Positions 12,780 through 24,310 of a stretch of 64,000 nucleotides of DNA are shown piece after piece. The notes beneath the pieces are model-generated. The model saw only the letters and a list, made by a program, of their open reading frames with translations, was not told the DNA's origin and made no database searches. Position 1 is the first letter of the stretch. Every line of letters begins with the position of its first letter. The stretch is from Topomyia yanbarensis (Eukaryota; Arthropoda; Insecta; Diptera; Culicidae), in NCBI RefSeq assembly GCF_030247195.1, contig NC_080670.1, positions 217,722,546-217,786,545 on the forward strand, given 5' to 3'. The position numbers were made by a program, and so were the translations under genes.

Positions 12780-15700
12780 ATGGAAACCGGGAAAGGTAAG
12801 TTTTGATGATTGTGTTGATTTCATTTGAGATTATTTAATTTTTTTTACAAATCCACGATCAGACGTTCTCATCGAACGTCAATCCGCTTCTCGCGAGGCA
12901 AGTCCAGCAGAGTCCCACAAATCAGTACCACGATCACGTTCTAGGTCGGTGGAACGTAGTCGCTCAAGAAGTCCAAGCGCAGCTGTTACAAAGTCTCGTT
13001 CACCGTCGGCCAATTCGGTCCATAGTGAAGCATCGCGAAGCTCGAGTACTGGCTCAGGAAAAGCGAGATCACGCAGCCCAAATACGACAGCAGAGCAAAA
13101 TAGCACTAAAGAAAGTATTGAATTGGAACAAAGTAAATCTGATTCCAAATCTCCGGAGCCCGGACATATTACGAATGGTTTAGGAATGCGGTCAAAAAGT
13201 GGATCACCGGTTCTACGCAAAAGTCGTAGTCGTAGTGTCGGTTCTAACAGGTCTAAACGATCCCGTTCGGCAAGTAACGATAAAAATGTTCCATCTCGTC
13301 CGAAGTCCAGATCCAAATCTCGGTCTAGATCGAATAGTATCGTCAAATCCAGATCTAGGTCCCGCTCGAAAACCAAATCGCGGTCTAGGTCAAAAAGCCC
13401 CATAATATCGCGATCGAAGTCTAAATCCAGATCCAAATCCCATTCGAAGTCGCGATCTAAATCGAGATCCAGATCCAAATCCCATTCGATCGCGTCGCGA
13501 TCTAAATCTCGTTCAAAATCGAGATCAAGGTCAAAATCCCGTTCGAAGTCACGTTCAAAATCGCGATCCAAATCTAGATCCAGGTCAAAGTCCCACGCGA
13601 AGTCGCGTTCAAAATCGCGATCCAAATCCCACTCAAAATCACGGTCTAAGTCCCGTTCGGAATCGCGTTCGAAGTCACCATCTAAGTCTCGCTCGAGATC
13701 ACCACCTAAATCTCGTTCAAAGTCGCGGTCCAAGTCTCATTCAAAATCACGCTCGAGATCGCGGTCTAAATCACCATCAAAGTCCCGCTCTAGATCGCGA
13801 TCCAAGTCTGGCTCAAGAGTGCGGTCCAAAACCCGGTCACGCTCTAAATCACCATCCAAAACTCGCTTAGGGTCTCATTCGAAATCTCGATCGAGATCAC
13901 GATCTAAAAGTAGATCCAGATCCCGCTCAAAATCACGTTCGAGATCACGATCCAAAAGCCGATCTAGATCAAAAAGCAGATCGAGATCCCGCTCAAAATC
14001 GCGATCGATGTCGCGGTCAAGTTCCAAGTCAAAATCGCGCTCCAGAAGTCGAAGTCGTTCGGGAAGTAAGGTAACTATCGGTGTAAGTAACAAGAACATG
14101 TTCAGTTTATGGCAACGAAATATACTTTGCAGCGTCGCAGTCGCAGTAGGAGCAGCAGATCCAAGAGTCGTTCAAGGTCACGTTCTCCATCAGGATCGAG
14201 ATCTAGAAGTCGCTCGAGTGGGGTATGTTATTTACAGAAACATGCGATTCTTTGTCTTTCTAAATACATAAAATAAATTGCAGCGCAAGAGTCGCAGTCG
14301 AAGTAGGAAATCTGGATCCAGATCACGCTCTCGGTCAGGATCAAAATCAGATTCCAGATCAAAATCACGATCTAGAAGTCGCAGTCGCTCAGGAAGTCGA
14401 GCAAGTTCGGTAAGTATTGATTTATAGAGTCTGTTTTGTTGCAATGTAATATGTCTGTGATGCAGAAACGAAATCGGAGCCGTAGTCGAAGTTCTGGTAA
14501 GTCGCGAAGCCGATCCAGATCACGTTCCGGAAAGTCACGTTCAAAAAGTCGCTCGGTATCACCGTCCAACAAAAAGAAACGTGCTGGTGTCTTGAGTGAT
14601 TCAGAAGACGAGGAAGGTGGAGAAGACAAGTCCCCAAAGAAGAGGGCTAAAATAACAGATTCTGACCACGAGGGCGAAGAACTGGAGGAAGCAGTAGAGC
14701 CTCAAACGGGACCAGAAGCGAAAGAAGACGACACACAGGCAGATGCCGATAGGCCTCTTGTTGATGCTGGAGATTCAGATGACGAGGGAGTTCGCAAGGG
14801 CGCTGGGTTAGTATACCTAATACGTTGTTTGTGGGGGAGGATAAGAATATTTTTTTTTTTTTTCGCTCGGTATTGTAGTGGTGAGTTCATCTCAGACTTT
14901 GAGTTGATGTTAGCTCGGAAGAAAGAAGAAAAATCTAAACGACGCAAGCGGAACGATATCGACCTTATTAACGACAATGACGATTTAATTGCCCAACTAC
15001 TGCAACAAATGCGTCAAGCGGCCGAGGATGATAGACAGTTGAACAAAGATGGACAACCGGCAACTAAAAAGATAGCCATCCTAAAATATTCAATGTCTCA
15101 GTTGATCAAAAAAGATTTACAGCTAGCATTTCTCGAGCATAATGTGCTTAACGTTCTTACGGACTGGCTGGCTCCGTTGCCAAACAAATCGTTACCATGT
15201 TTGCAAATTCGTGAATCAATTCTAAAATTACTGTCCGATGTATGTAATTATCGTTCCTGAAACATGTTAAGAGTTAGATTATATAGTTTTTCATGTTACT
15301 AATTTCAGTTTCCCTGCATTGACAAGTCCTATCTAAAGCAATCAGGAATTGGCAAAGCAGTTATGTATTTGTATAAACACCCGCGGGAGACAAAATGGAA
15401 CCGCGAACGTGCCGGTAAATTGATTTCCGAATGGGCTAGGCCGATTTTCAATTTGAGCACCGACTTTAAAGCGATGACTCGCGAGGAACGACAGGCGCGA
15501 GATTTGCAGCAGATGCCTAAAAAACGTAGATTGTCACCGGAACCACAGAGTCAAAGTAGCACTAGCAAGAAAGGTCTACCCTTTACTGAAGCCGAAAAGT
15601 AGGAATTTAATCGAATCCGTGTTACGAGAGAGATTGGTACTACCGAACCTTTTTTTTAAATTGCAGGGGTGCTCTACGACCGGGAGATAAAGGATGGGTT

Positions 15701-15967
15701 CAGCGAGCTCGAGTTCCAATGCCTTCGGATAAAGAGTACATTAATCGACCCAAATCGACCAGCGATGTGGATATGAGCCATGTAGGAGTAAATTATGCTT
15801 TCTGATAGCGACGTAATAATCACTCAACAATTATCTAATTACAGATCACTAAGAAGAAGATGAATCGATACGAAAAACATTTGAAAAAATTTATCGATGC
15901 CAAACGTCTGAAATCCTCTAGGCGAGCGGTTGAAATTTCTATTGAAGGCAGGAAGATGGCACTCTGA
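12780..15967 (+). CDS. IWS1: IWS1/Spn1 transcription elongation factor with large RS domain
   Basis: Nine exons encode about 889 aa: 12780-12795, 12863-14070, 14133-14222, 14284-14409, 14466-14806, 14879-15239, 15309-15598, 15667-15781 and 15845-15967. IWS1 binds Spt6 and elongating RNA polymerase II and links elongation to splicing and mRNA export. The C-terminal half holds the conserved TFIIS N-terminal-like helical domain ([68 protein letters not shown]), followed by [12 protein letters not shown] and a basic tail. The N-terminal ~480 residues are almost pure RS/KS dipeptides, followed by an acidic segment rich in Glu, Asp and Lys. Start: [17 protein letters not shown], with an in-frame 67-bp first intron. 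The antisense ORF over exon 2 is a codon-bias shadow of the RS repeat. The intron 14807-14878 is 72 bp and stop-free in frame. Confidence 0.94.
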
Positions 15968-16877
15968 AAAGTAGTTTCTGGTGAAATGTTAGACAATTCA
16001 TATAACTTTTAAACAGTTTGCAGAAATGCCATTTGAACTTCTAGTAACATTATCTTCAGACCCAGTCAAAATGAATATTCTAAATGATTCAACCAGACAA
16101 GGAATGGAATTCTGATGGCTTAAACGGTTTGTTCTTCGTGCTTGTCTATATAAACAAGTCTTAGGCTTTTTTTGAATATAAAGGCTTGTAACGGAATTAA
16201 TTGTTCTTTCTAAATATCCGAAATATCAATTAAGCATGTTTGAGTAAAAAAAATATGCCGGCAAAGTAATAAATATGTGCTACTAGACTAATACAATATT
16301 GTGCTAGTAGGATCCTGCTTATCTGCCTTTTTATCGATCCTTCATAATCAATAAATTCTAACCAGCTCGATGCCCTGCATATTCTATGTCCTACTTTTGA
16401 TGGTGCATATTCTACTAAACCAACCGGCTGTTGATTTTCTACAGTCATAAATATTGCGTGACCTACACATCACTATAATGACATTGTCTGTGAATGAGAC
16501 GTTTTTGTGCAGTTGCTTTTTGTGTATAACAAGCGAATCATGAATAATATACGTCCCTGTGTGTTGTCAAGCAGGTACCGTTGGGACGGGCACGGTACTT
16601 TGGAATTCTAAAATGATATTTAGTGTCTTGAATTATTAGATAATTCAATATATTCTTTTTCTGATACAATCGGTTGGCTAGCGAGTTTAAAGTCTGAAAA
16701 AACATGTTTTCGATGCAACTCACAAAATGTACAATGTATCCCAACATGACGGTATATGATATATTCATATGTAGTTTATATTTATACCCGATACGTTTAC
16801 TGATTTTCACCGATAAGGTCATGTTTGTGGTTAGGGTGGACGTGAAATAAAAAAAAAATAGTTGTGTTAAGGACGTG

Positions 16878-17113
16878 CAGGGGCTGATCCAGAAAAAATT
16901 TCAGCAGGGGTCCGAATTTTTCGATTTTAAAATGAAAATTGTACAATTAGTAATTCCTAATAATCTTATTTAATGAATATCAGTTTTGCTGGGTAAATTT
17001 TTTTGGAATGATTTTGAGTTTGAACCAATATAAAATTTAAACGCATTTAAAATTTCTCAACAAATAAAATAATTTCGGAGGGGGTCCGGACCCCCTGGAT
17101 CGATCCGCCACTG
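16878..17113. mobile_element. hAT-like MITE (236 bp)
   Basis: The left end caggggctgatccag and right end ..ccgccactg (complement cagtggcggatcgatccag) form an imperfect terminal inverted repeat, and gggggtccgg-type words lie just inside both ends. The flanking octamers aggacgtg and agaacgtc match at 6 of 8 positions, consistent with an aged 8-bp target duplication. It has no coding capacity. Confidence 0.55.
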
Positions 17114-17776
17114 AGAACGTCTCAAAACTGCTAGCTATATACGGTATTCCATACCATTTGAACTCCTTCTTACGAGAAGTTTCCTATATTTTTTGTAAGA
17201 AATGCCGAAAAAACTCCGCTGACGCGTGTACTATTTGAAGCAAAAAAAAAAGAATTATGCTCCCCGTCATAGATGAACATTCTAGTAATCAATAGACCGA
17301 TTCTTAGACGCCTAATGGTGTGATAATCCAAATGTGTATTAAATGGATCCACCATCCTGCCTAGCACAAACTAGTTTTAGAATGGCTGGTGGTTGATGCT
17401 CTAAACTAGCGAACACAGAGTGTGTTAACAGTTAAAATTGTGAATCAAAATTACTGGACATTTTAAGGGACGATCGGTTGCTCCCCGCCTTTTCGCATCG
17501 CTTTTAAAGGTTTTATGTGAAAACCAACTGTAGTAAGGAGCTGATGTTGATATCACTATGATCTTACTCCGGACAAACCCAGCCTAGATGCCATGTGGCA
17601 TCCGGCTACAGAAGCCAAGTAGCATTCGCATTCCCCATTCGTATCATTGTTCTTGTCCGGTCAGTATAAACCTGTTCGCTCCTCATTCGGTTGTGCCGGC
17701 AGTTGATTGAGAAGTACTAGGCGCATCACAGTGATCGTTCACGTCGTGCGCAGGTTCTGTTGCTCCAGTATTCGTT

Positions 17777-18144
17777 CTTCTTCTTCTTCCAATTCTGTTT
17801 ATTTTCCGTCGGCCTATGTCCGCTACGAGGCCAAACACCGACGCCAGAGAGGTGACACTCCCACTATCTGGATTGGATATCGACCCATCAACTCATGGAC
17901 CGGGGGACCAACGGCTTTACTTCCCTTCCGAAGGAAGGCGTGACCTCAGATTTTTCTCACCTCTGAAAAATCTCAACGACCTCGACTGGGATTGAACCCA
18001 GACCAACTGGGGTGGGTGGCGGTCACGCTTACCACCCAACCATCGGCGCCGTCATTCTAACCCTATGTGCGGGGTCGGGACTCGAACCCAGGTGCGCTGC
18101 GTACAAGGCAATCGATTCACCAATACGCTACGCCTACCCCCACT
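17777..18144 (-). mobile_element. Dimeric tRNA-derived SINE
   Basis: Read on the minus strand, the unit begins with a tRNA-like head (18060-18144) containing the B-box-like word ggttcgagtcccg. A second, different tRNA-like module follows (about 17965-18052) with ggttgggtggtaagcgtg and ggttcaatcccag. Next come a body and a (GAA)n-like tail. The whole composite is bounded by the 10-bp direct repeat agtattcgtt (17767-17776 and 18145-18154). Both heads therefore appear to have retrotransposed as one unit. The first head matches the SINE copies at 22796-22976 and 45173-45350. Pol III transcription is expected from the A/B boxes. Confidence 0.75.
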
Positions 18145-18445
18145 AGTATTCGTTGGTGCCTGAGCTGCAACTCCGGTGGTTTGTGATTTAGTTGATGTTG
18201 ATGAAGGGCTGTGTGATGGGTATGCTTGCAGTTGATATTGCTTCGTTAGAGGTTTGTGTACATGGTTTCTCGTAGTGGGTCTTCTTGGGTAACAGCGTAG
18301 GGTACGCAGGGGTCTGTCCTTCATACGTGCACAACGTGATTTGAGATTTGGTCACGCGTTTCGCTTTGAATTGAAAGTTCAGATATGAAGGAATAGGTTC
18401 CGTCACTCACATTCTCACGAAACAAACACCGTTGAAGTTTGAAAC

Positions 18446-18667
18446 CTAGAAAATTTTTCTCAAGGTTCCAAACTTAAAGGATTCCACCGTTACGTATTCC
18501 GACATGATGGTTGTAATAAATTTATCAATAGTGCCCAGTTGTAGAACGTGCAGACGCATATCAATCTTATCATTGTTAATATAAACGGGTATCTTGGTCT
18601 TAAAATTATCACGCTCAACTACGTATTGCATGTTGTCTTCCATAGCGTAGCTTTCTGTTATGGCCAA
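18446..18667 (-). CDS. Unrecognised short ORF
   Basis: About 73 codons of ordinary-looking composition (YVVERDNFKTKIPVYIN, LGTIDKFITTIMSEYVTVES). I do not recognise a family. It is not repetitive and contains no obvious domain, signal or membrane segment. The reading frame continues slightly upstream of the first ATG and then meets a stop. It may be a chance frame, a decayed transposon fragment or a single exon. It is listed so that it can be searched. Confidence 0.15.
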   Translation of the reverse strand: MAITESYAMEDNMQYVVERDNFKTKIPVYINNDKIDMRLHVLQLGTIDKFITTIMSEYVTVESFKFGTLRKIF

Positions 18668-21468
18668 AGTTTTAAACGTTATCAGTAACGACTGTGGTGG
18701 GTTTGTATAACGACGATTTCCGTTAGTCTAAACTGCATTTCCAAATTTGCTGTTGAGTTTCAAACATCTTGATATGAATGAAATGATCGATATCGCACCA
18801 ATGAAAGTAAGTGGTTTATTGTTCACACTTGCTTGGGACGAATTTTATAATTCGATTGCTTTGCTTGTTTATAGTACTAGCACGGTACATATAGTCAGCA
18901 GATTTTAGGTTGAAAAGTTTGTTTGATTCACTGCACTGCTAACAAGCAGAGCGACTGATTAGGTACTGGTATCGACCCTGTGGTAATTCCATGATCCCCA
19001 GTTCAATGAAATTATTCCACGATAGTTGCTAATTTTCTCGATGTGTCTTTTCAGAGGTACCAAAGGAAATTCTTCGGGTTCCGGATTGAAAGACGATTTA
19101 AGCCGAGAAGAAGCGCTGGTAACTATTGTTTTATCGATATTGACGAGGCACTCTTGAGAGATTTAAAAAAAAAACATCGGAAGATACAATTGGGAGATTC
19201 GACTGTATTAAGTTTTGTTTGTCGCATTCCGATTGAGGATGAGTATACGTTGCAGTTATGGTTGCGGTCGGTCGTAGCTGCGATCTGAAGCATAGTGAAA
19301 AGCGAAGACTAAATAAATAGAAATATATTAGGCTTACAGGAGAAAAACCAAATCAAGCATTTTCCTCGCCTTCTCAGGACACCAGGACAGTCAATGCCAA
19401 ACCAGGACATGTCCTGGGAAACCAGGACGCATGGTCACCCTATATATGAATGTAAGCAACTTTATTCACAAAAAACGCTGAAAGGAAATGACCAATTGAA
19501 ATGATGATGAAAAAGTTTCTTAATCTTTACATTCACATTTCATAACTATAAGGCGCAGAAACGCGATTCTATAACAATACGCACATATGACTTACGTGTG
19601 TATACATAGTTTATACAGTTGACACATAGAAGGCATGTGTGCGCGTGATAACATTAGCATTTCTTCTTCATATGGATTTTAAGTGGTTTGAAGCTAATAG
19701 AATTAACGTTTAGATTTTTTTTTCTGTGTAGGTTTGAGACTAAAATGAAGAACATTTGAGGTAAAATAAAGAACACTTTTCAGAATCGTTTAAATTAAGG
19801 ACATGTCCTTTAAAATAAAGACGGTTGGTAACCCTAAAAATAAAAAAGCGCTATTAGTACATTATTCTCTTTTTGTTAGTAAATTGGTCTCAATTCGCTG
19901 TCGCAACTAAATCAGTTTTCCCATGTTTCTTTGAACCATTCCAGAAGAATTCGCTCACTTTCCATTTGATCGTTTCATTCAATCTTTCATTCTTCTCGTC
20001 CTCATTTTGTTTTGAAAGTCTTTCCCGAAACCACCTTTCATGGGTTTTATCATAAAATGTCGAAAAACTGCAATGTTTTCAAACCAGAAGAACCACCCTA
20101 TATCAATACGCACACAACAGTGTAACTCCACTATCCAGCGTTTCTTACACTACCAAATCCAACATCATTTCTCACAGTAATAGTTGAAATTAATAACTTT
20201 CTAATTGAGATTTAAGTATACAGATGTTTGAAAAATATCGGTTGTATAATATTTGCAAAGAATTTTGAACGATTAGGTTTCCATATTCTTCGAATCTTGA
20301 TTCATACAAACCATCAGTCATCACCATCGGTTTGAGAACCACTGGACTTTCTGACTAAATGCAATCAATATAAACCATCATTATATAGTTTGGAGTGTGC
20401 GTTTTCATGGCTCAGTGCAAGGTGTTGGTGCAATTAGGTTTCGTTTCCGTGGAAGGAAGCAACATTGGTTGGAAGGAAACTGTCTGCTGTGTTTCTGGAT
20501 TGTCAAAAAAATAAATGCATTATTAATTCTGTCACTGTGCTACGTAAATCAGCGGATGTGGCGTATTTGAACAGGTAAAAAAATTCCACTCCTGAACGAA
20601 CACAGAAACAGTGAATGTAGGAAACAAAAACAGCAAATTATTTTCGATCTCTGCATCTACGCCGAAAGTGAGTGACGCGACGACGACGACGATACGCGAG
20701 CTCACCTTATCAAGGGTAGCAATAGTGAGCAATGAAAATCCGCTGATTGATCTCGTCGTTACTCACATTCATATAGGTATTTCTCGCTTTTGGTGGAGCG
20801 TGAATTACGGCAAAAACGTGACTGTGATAATGTGCTATTAAATATGCTGACTTAAACTAACTTGTGATAGGTAAGTGTTTATTCCTTTTTCAACACTGAT
20901 GCGCTTTCAGTTCATTGGATTGCCGAGGTGTTTTGCTAACCTCCGTCGTGTGCAAGAATGTCCATAGCGTGACGTCACCTGCGTGTGTGTACATAACGGG
21001 TCGAGCACGTGACCGGCCGGCGCGATAAAGGTTGATAAATATAGAACGCTACTTACACTGGCACATGCTGCAAAACTGTTATCATGAATATAAATTTTTT
21101 TTTTTGCTTCAATTAAAGTTTTATCTCTAATCCTCGGTAACATTGTTCGATGGATCAAGCCACGAAACTATCTGGACTATGTGAGCTATTCGCAGCTAAA
21201 GGATATGTGAAGGAATGTGGATCCGATTTTAAACCGAACCTTTCACACCTACGCCGCTCAATTCTTGACACGATAATAAATGTGGAATTAGGAAGATAAC
21301 GCAAATCCTTCCGATAAAAAATAAAATGAAACGCGTTGATAAGATTGACAATAAGGCAATTCCCTTGACTTTGGTTTCGCAAAGAATATATTCTTTCTTC
21401 AGCCGTTGTCGCATTAAAACGCCTCTATAGTTTCAGCTTTGAATTTTTGATTGGAAAACAAGAAAACA

Positions 21469-22409
21469 ATGCCTTCAAATGTTCAGTCTCCGATTTCACT
21501 AAGCCAACGATCGACCAGTTTCAAAGATTGCGTACAACCTTTGGAATATTTTGGCCACTGGGATGGTAATGGCCGGGCGAAGATTGTTAACAATGGAGCA
21601 TCAGCAATGGTACGTATTTTAAGTCAAACCATTTGAAACGGAAAACTCATCATATTCTGCATTTAGATTACATTTTCGGATCGGGCATATCAGCCGTTTA
21701 TTATTGGAGGACCACTGGATAGCAAGTACATCTTCGAGCAGCTGCACTTTCATTGGGGAGTCGAAGATGATTCAGGCTGCGAGCACATCCTCGAGGGTAA
21801 CACTTTCTCAATGGAAGCCCACGCAGTGCACTACAATGCTAGATATGGGAGTTTCCAGGAAGCGGTCGACAAACCGGACGGTCTGGCGGTGACGGGTTTC
21901 TTTGTACATGCCTATGGAGATACCGATTGCAGGGAATTTGAGAAAATTGTCAACGGGATCAAGTTTGTTAAGAAACCTGATTCGGAAGTTGAGATTGATG
22001 CTGGTCAGTTTCCGAAAAAAGTACTCTCTTTATGCTACTAATAATTATTTCTTTTTAGATTGTCTTTCGTGGATGGGACTGCAAGATCTTAGCAGACACT
22101 ACTATTCCTACAAGGTTTCTTATATATTTTTACTTTTGTTTCTTCCTTTTATATTCAGTCATATTTATTTTTTATTGTTTTCAGGGTTCTCTCACCACCC
22201 CACCTTACTACGAAAGTGTCACGTGGATCGTATACAAGACGCCGGTGTACGTGTCGCGATCACAAATAGCTGCCTTCCGGGAGCTGCAATCTTGCCCAAA
22301 AGATTCCAATAAAAAAATTGTCAACAACTATCGTGAGGTACAAGTGCCTAAATATCACCCGGAGATAATATTTGTGCGAAACAGCGGTCGGCCACGTTCA
22401 AAACTTTAA
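21469..22409 (+). CDS. Alpha-class carbonic anhydrase, short N-terminus
   Basis: Four exons encode about 252 aa: 21469-21609, 21667-22003, 22059-22114 and 22185-22409. The enzyme family interconverts CO2 and bicarbonate at a zinc ion. Zinc ligands are visible as QLHFHWG (the two His of HxH) and MEAHAVHYN (third His). The gatekeeper Glu (GCEH) and Thr (SLTTPP) are present, so catalysis looks possible. The usual proton-shuttle His in the NNGH motif is Ala here (NNGASAM). The predicted start MPSNVQSPISL begins at the conserved QSPI motif. The ~25 residues that normally precede it (W-containing, WGY..GPxxW) are missing, and an in-frame TGA at 21448 blocks simple extension. Either an upstream exon was missed or the protein is truly short. 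No signal peptide is visible in this model, so it would be cytosolic. AATAAA follows at 22461. Confidence 0.88.
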
Positions 22410-22460
22410 ATTGTATTTCTTGTTGTAAAATATTGGTACCTTAGATTGTTTTGATAAAAC

Positions 22461-22466
22461 AATAAA
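22461..22466 (+). promoter_or_regulatory. Polyadenylation signal of the carbonic anhydrase gene
   Basis: An AATAAA hexamer lies 51 bases after the stop codon, at the expected distance for a short 3' UTR. Confidence 0.65.
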
Positions 22467-22795
22467 AAATTTCACATTGATTTATATAAACCGAGTATTA
22501 TGTTCTACTGATTGTTTTCGTTTCATACGGGATTGAAAAGGTTTGTCAAACAAAGCACCAATATCCGTTTTAAAGATTGCATTTGCTTTTTGGATAATTA
22601 CGATGTAATGATCAATGAAATTTAATTTTGAATCTGAATAACTCCTAAATCCGCTATTCTTACACATTTTAGTACAGTCTGATTTTATAAGGTTCTTGCT
22701 AAAGGTTATTAAACTGCATTTTTTCACTTTCTGTTCACCCGGTTGGTTTTGCTCTTCTCATCTTTAAGGAGGCCGGACAGTTTTTCAAGAAGTTG

Positions 22796-22976
22796 TGGTT
22801 TTTTCGATTATAGAGCTTCTATCTTTGGAGTCGGTCATTCGCCCGTTTTCTTTATGTGGAAAAAAGTGTGAATGACCTTGTACCTCATGATAGTATGCTG
22901 GGTTAGAGGATGCAAACCCAGGTGATCTGCGTACAAGGCAATCGATTTACCATTTACGTTATGCCCGCCTCCAAGA
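22796..22976 (-). mobile_element. tRNA-derived SINE copy (diverged)
   Basis: On the minus strand it starts near ggaggcgggcataacgtaa, passes through tggtaaatcgattgccttg and the decayed B-box cacctgggtttgc, and ends in a tcgaaaaaacc tail. The head is shared with 18060-18144 and 45173-45350. Target duplication was not resolved. Confidence 0.7.
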
Positions 22977-23589
22977 ATCATACTTCCTGCTGATTCTTTT
23001 GCTCTGTTTTCTATTTAAAGAACAAGTAACGGGTTTGAAGAAATGCACTCCTTTGGTGTAGAACGAGATTATTAGATAAGGAAAATAGACCAAGTCAAGC
23101 TCACGTTCAAGGAAAAGGAGAATTGCGTGTGGGAGCTAAGTAAGATGAGTGTTAGTGTTGAACGTACTGCGTTTCTTAGCATGCTTCAGCGTCTAGAATG
23201 GTTGGAAATGGTAATATTTATGGTAATAAAATACTCTCCTGCTGCCTGTTTGGCGGTGAGGAGGCACAATAAGGGTTGGCAGTACTGCTGTTTCGAACGA
23301 CAGGGGAACCTTGGACAGGTGGTGCGATAGCGTGCACTGGAAAGAACAAAACGTCCAGTATCTACAACAAAAACAATCAAAATCATAAGGCCTATTTGAT
23401 TGTCACTCTGGTTCATTGCTTGAACAAATCTTCTATGGACGGAAATTCTACTAAACAACACTTAAACTATTAATGGTAATTATGAATCCACAATGACAAT
23501 GCCCTAAAATTAAAGAAAGTTTTGAAGAATTTCCCAAACCACGCTGCCAGATCGCCAAAAAACATAACCATAACAAATTAAACTAAAGT

Positions 23590-24310
23590 TGTAACACTAG
23601 TACACTCCATAAATACGTTAACATACACACGCTTGAACCCTTCGCAATCATCCATGTATACCTACGCCCGCGATCTCCCAAACATAACAACCCGGTGATT
23701 AAGTGAAAGTTTTAGCACCTATAAATTTACAAACGCAATCTCAAACGTGAACGCTCGTGGTCGTTCATAAATCGATCACGTCTGGAAGTCTCTACCCTCG
23801 GTCCTAGCAACCTAGGTCCATGCATTCAGTTGGATCAGCCAAAAAATAACGCTCATATCTACAAGACAATACGTTCATTGGCGACATGACCGGGAACTCT
23901 AGTGGTATAGGGGAACTCACTCTACTAGAATCGCATACTGAAAATTAAGTGTCATATTCACGGTCCGCGCGATCATTCTAGAACACACACGATTATGCGA
24001 ATGGCCACACGGTTATAAAATTGAATTTATAAACGCCAAGTTACACACATGCGACATATAAATATCCACGCGATCGGACACATTAACATACAAACACTCG
24101 AGCCCCTCGCCATGGTACACAAAGGTGAACATGCAATCGCGATCATCCACGCACAACTACGCCCAAGATTTCACAAAAACGGAGGATGGTTTGGTGAACG
24201 CTTCTGTGCTTATAATCTTATCAACGCGGTCTCAAGCGTGAACAAATATACGATGCTCATGCCCGCGCGATAATGAAGTCAACGAGTGAAGTCTCCATCT
24301 TCGCACATCT
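23590..24310. repeat. Unclassified dispersed repeat, two partial copies
   Basis: Segments at 23590-23760 and 23940-24310 share a vocabulary (acattaacatac, gcaatcgcgatcatccacgc, cacacggttata, tttataaacgc, acgcggtctcaagc) with each other and with 57105-57960. No terminal inverted repeats, poly-A tail or coding frame were recognised. It could be a Helitron-type or satellite-derived element, but the class is undetermined. Confidence 0.55.

Larger units (their letters stand above)
15968..21468. other. Intergenic region between IWS1 and carbonic anhydrase
   Basis: After the IWS1 3' UTR the region holds a hAT MITE (16878-17113), a dimeric SINE (17777-18144), and transposon-end-like text at about 19360-19440 and 19790-19836 (both ending ..gg(t/a)accc(ta) with ggacatgtcct words). 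Two short ORFs, 18446-18667 (-) and 19043-19288 (+), have no recognised relatives. The second follows a plausible acceptor (tcttttcag|agg), but no gene could be assembled around it. No RNA gene other than the tRNA-like SINE parts was seen. Confidence 0.5.

Noticed and set aside
12879..13733. 284-codon antisense ORF made of Asp/Arg/Leu/Phe repeats
   Set aside because: It is the shadow of the IWS1 RS repeat on the opposite strand; codon bias keeps it open.
18060..18144. Possible tRNA gene
   Set aside because: The tRNA-like head lacks a good acceptor stem, is repeated elsewhere with SINE bodies, and lies within a retroposon bounded by a target duplication.
19043..19288. Possible exon after tcttttcag|agg
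   Set aside because: No family, no partner exon and nearby transposon-end-like sequence; noted but not called as a gene.
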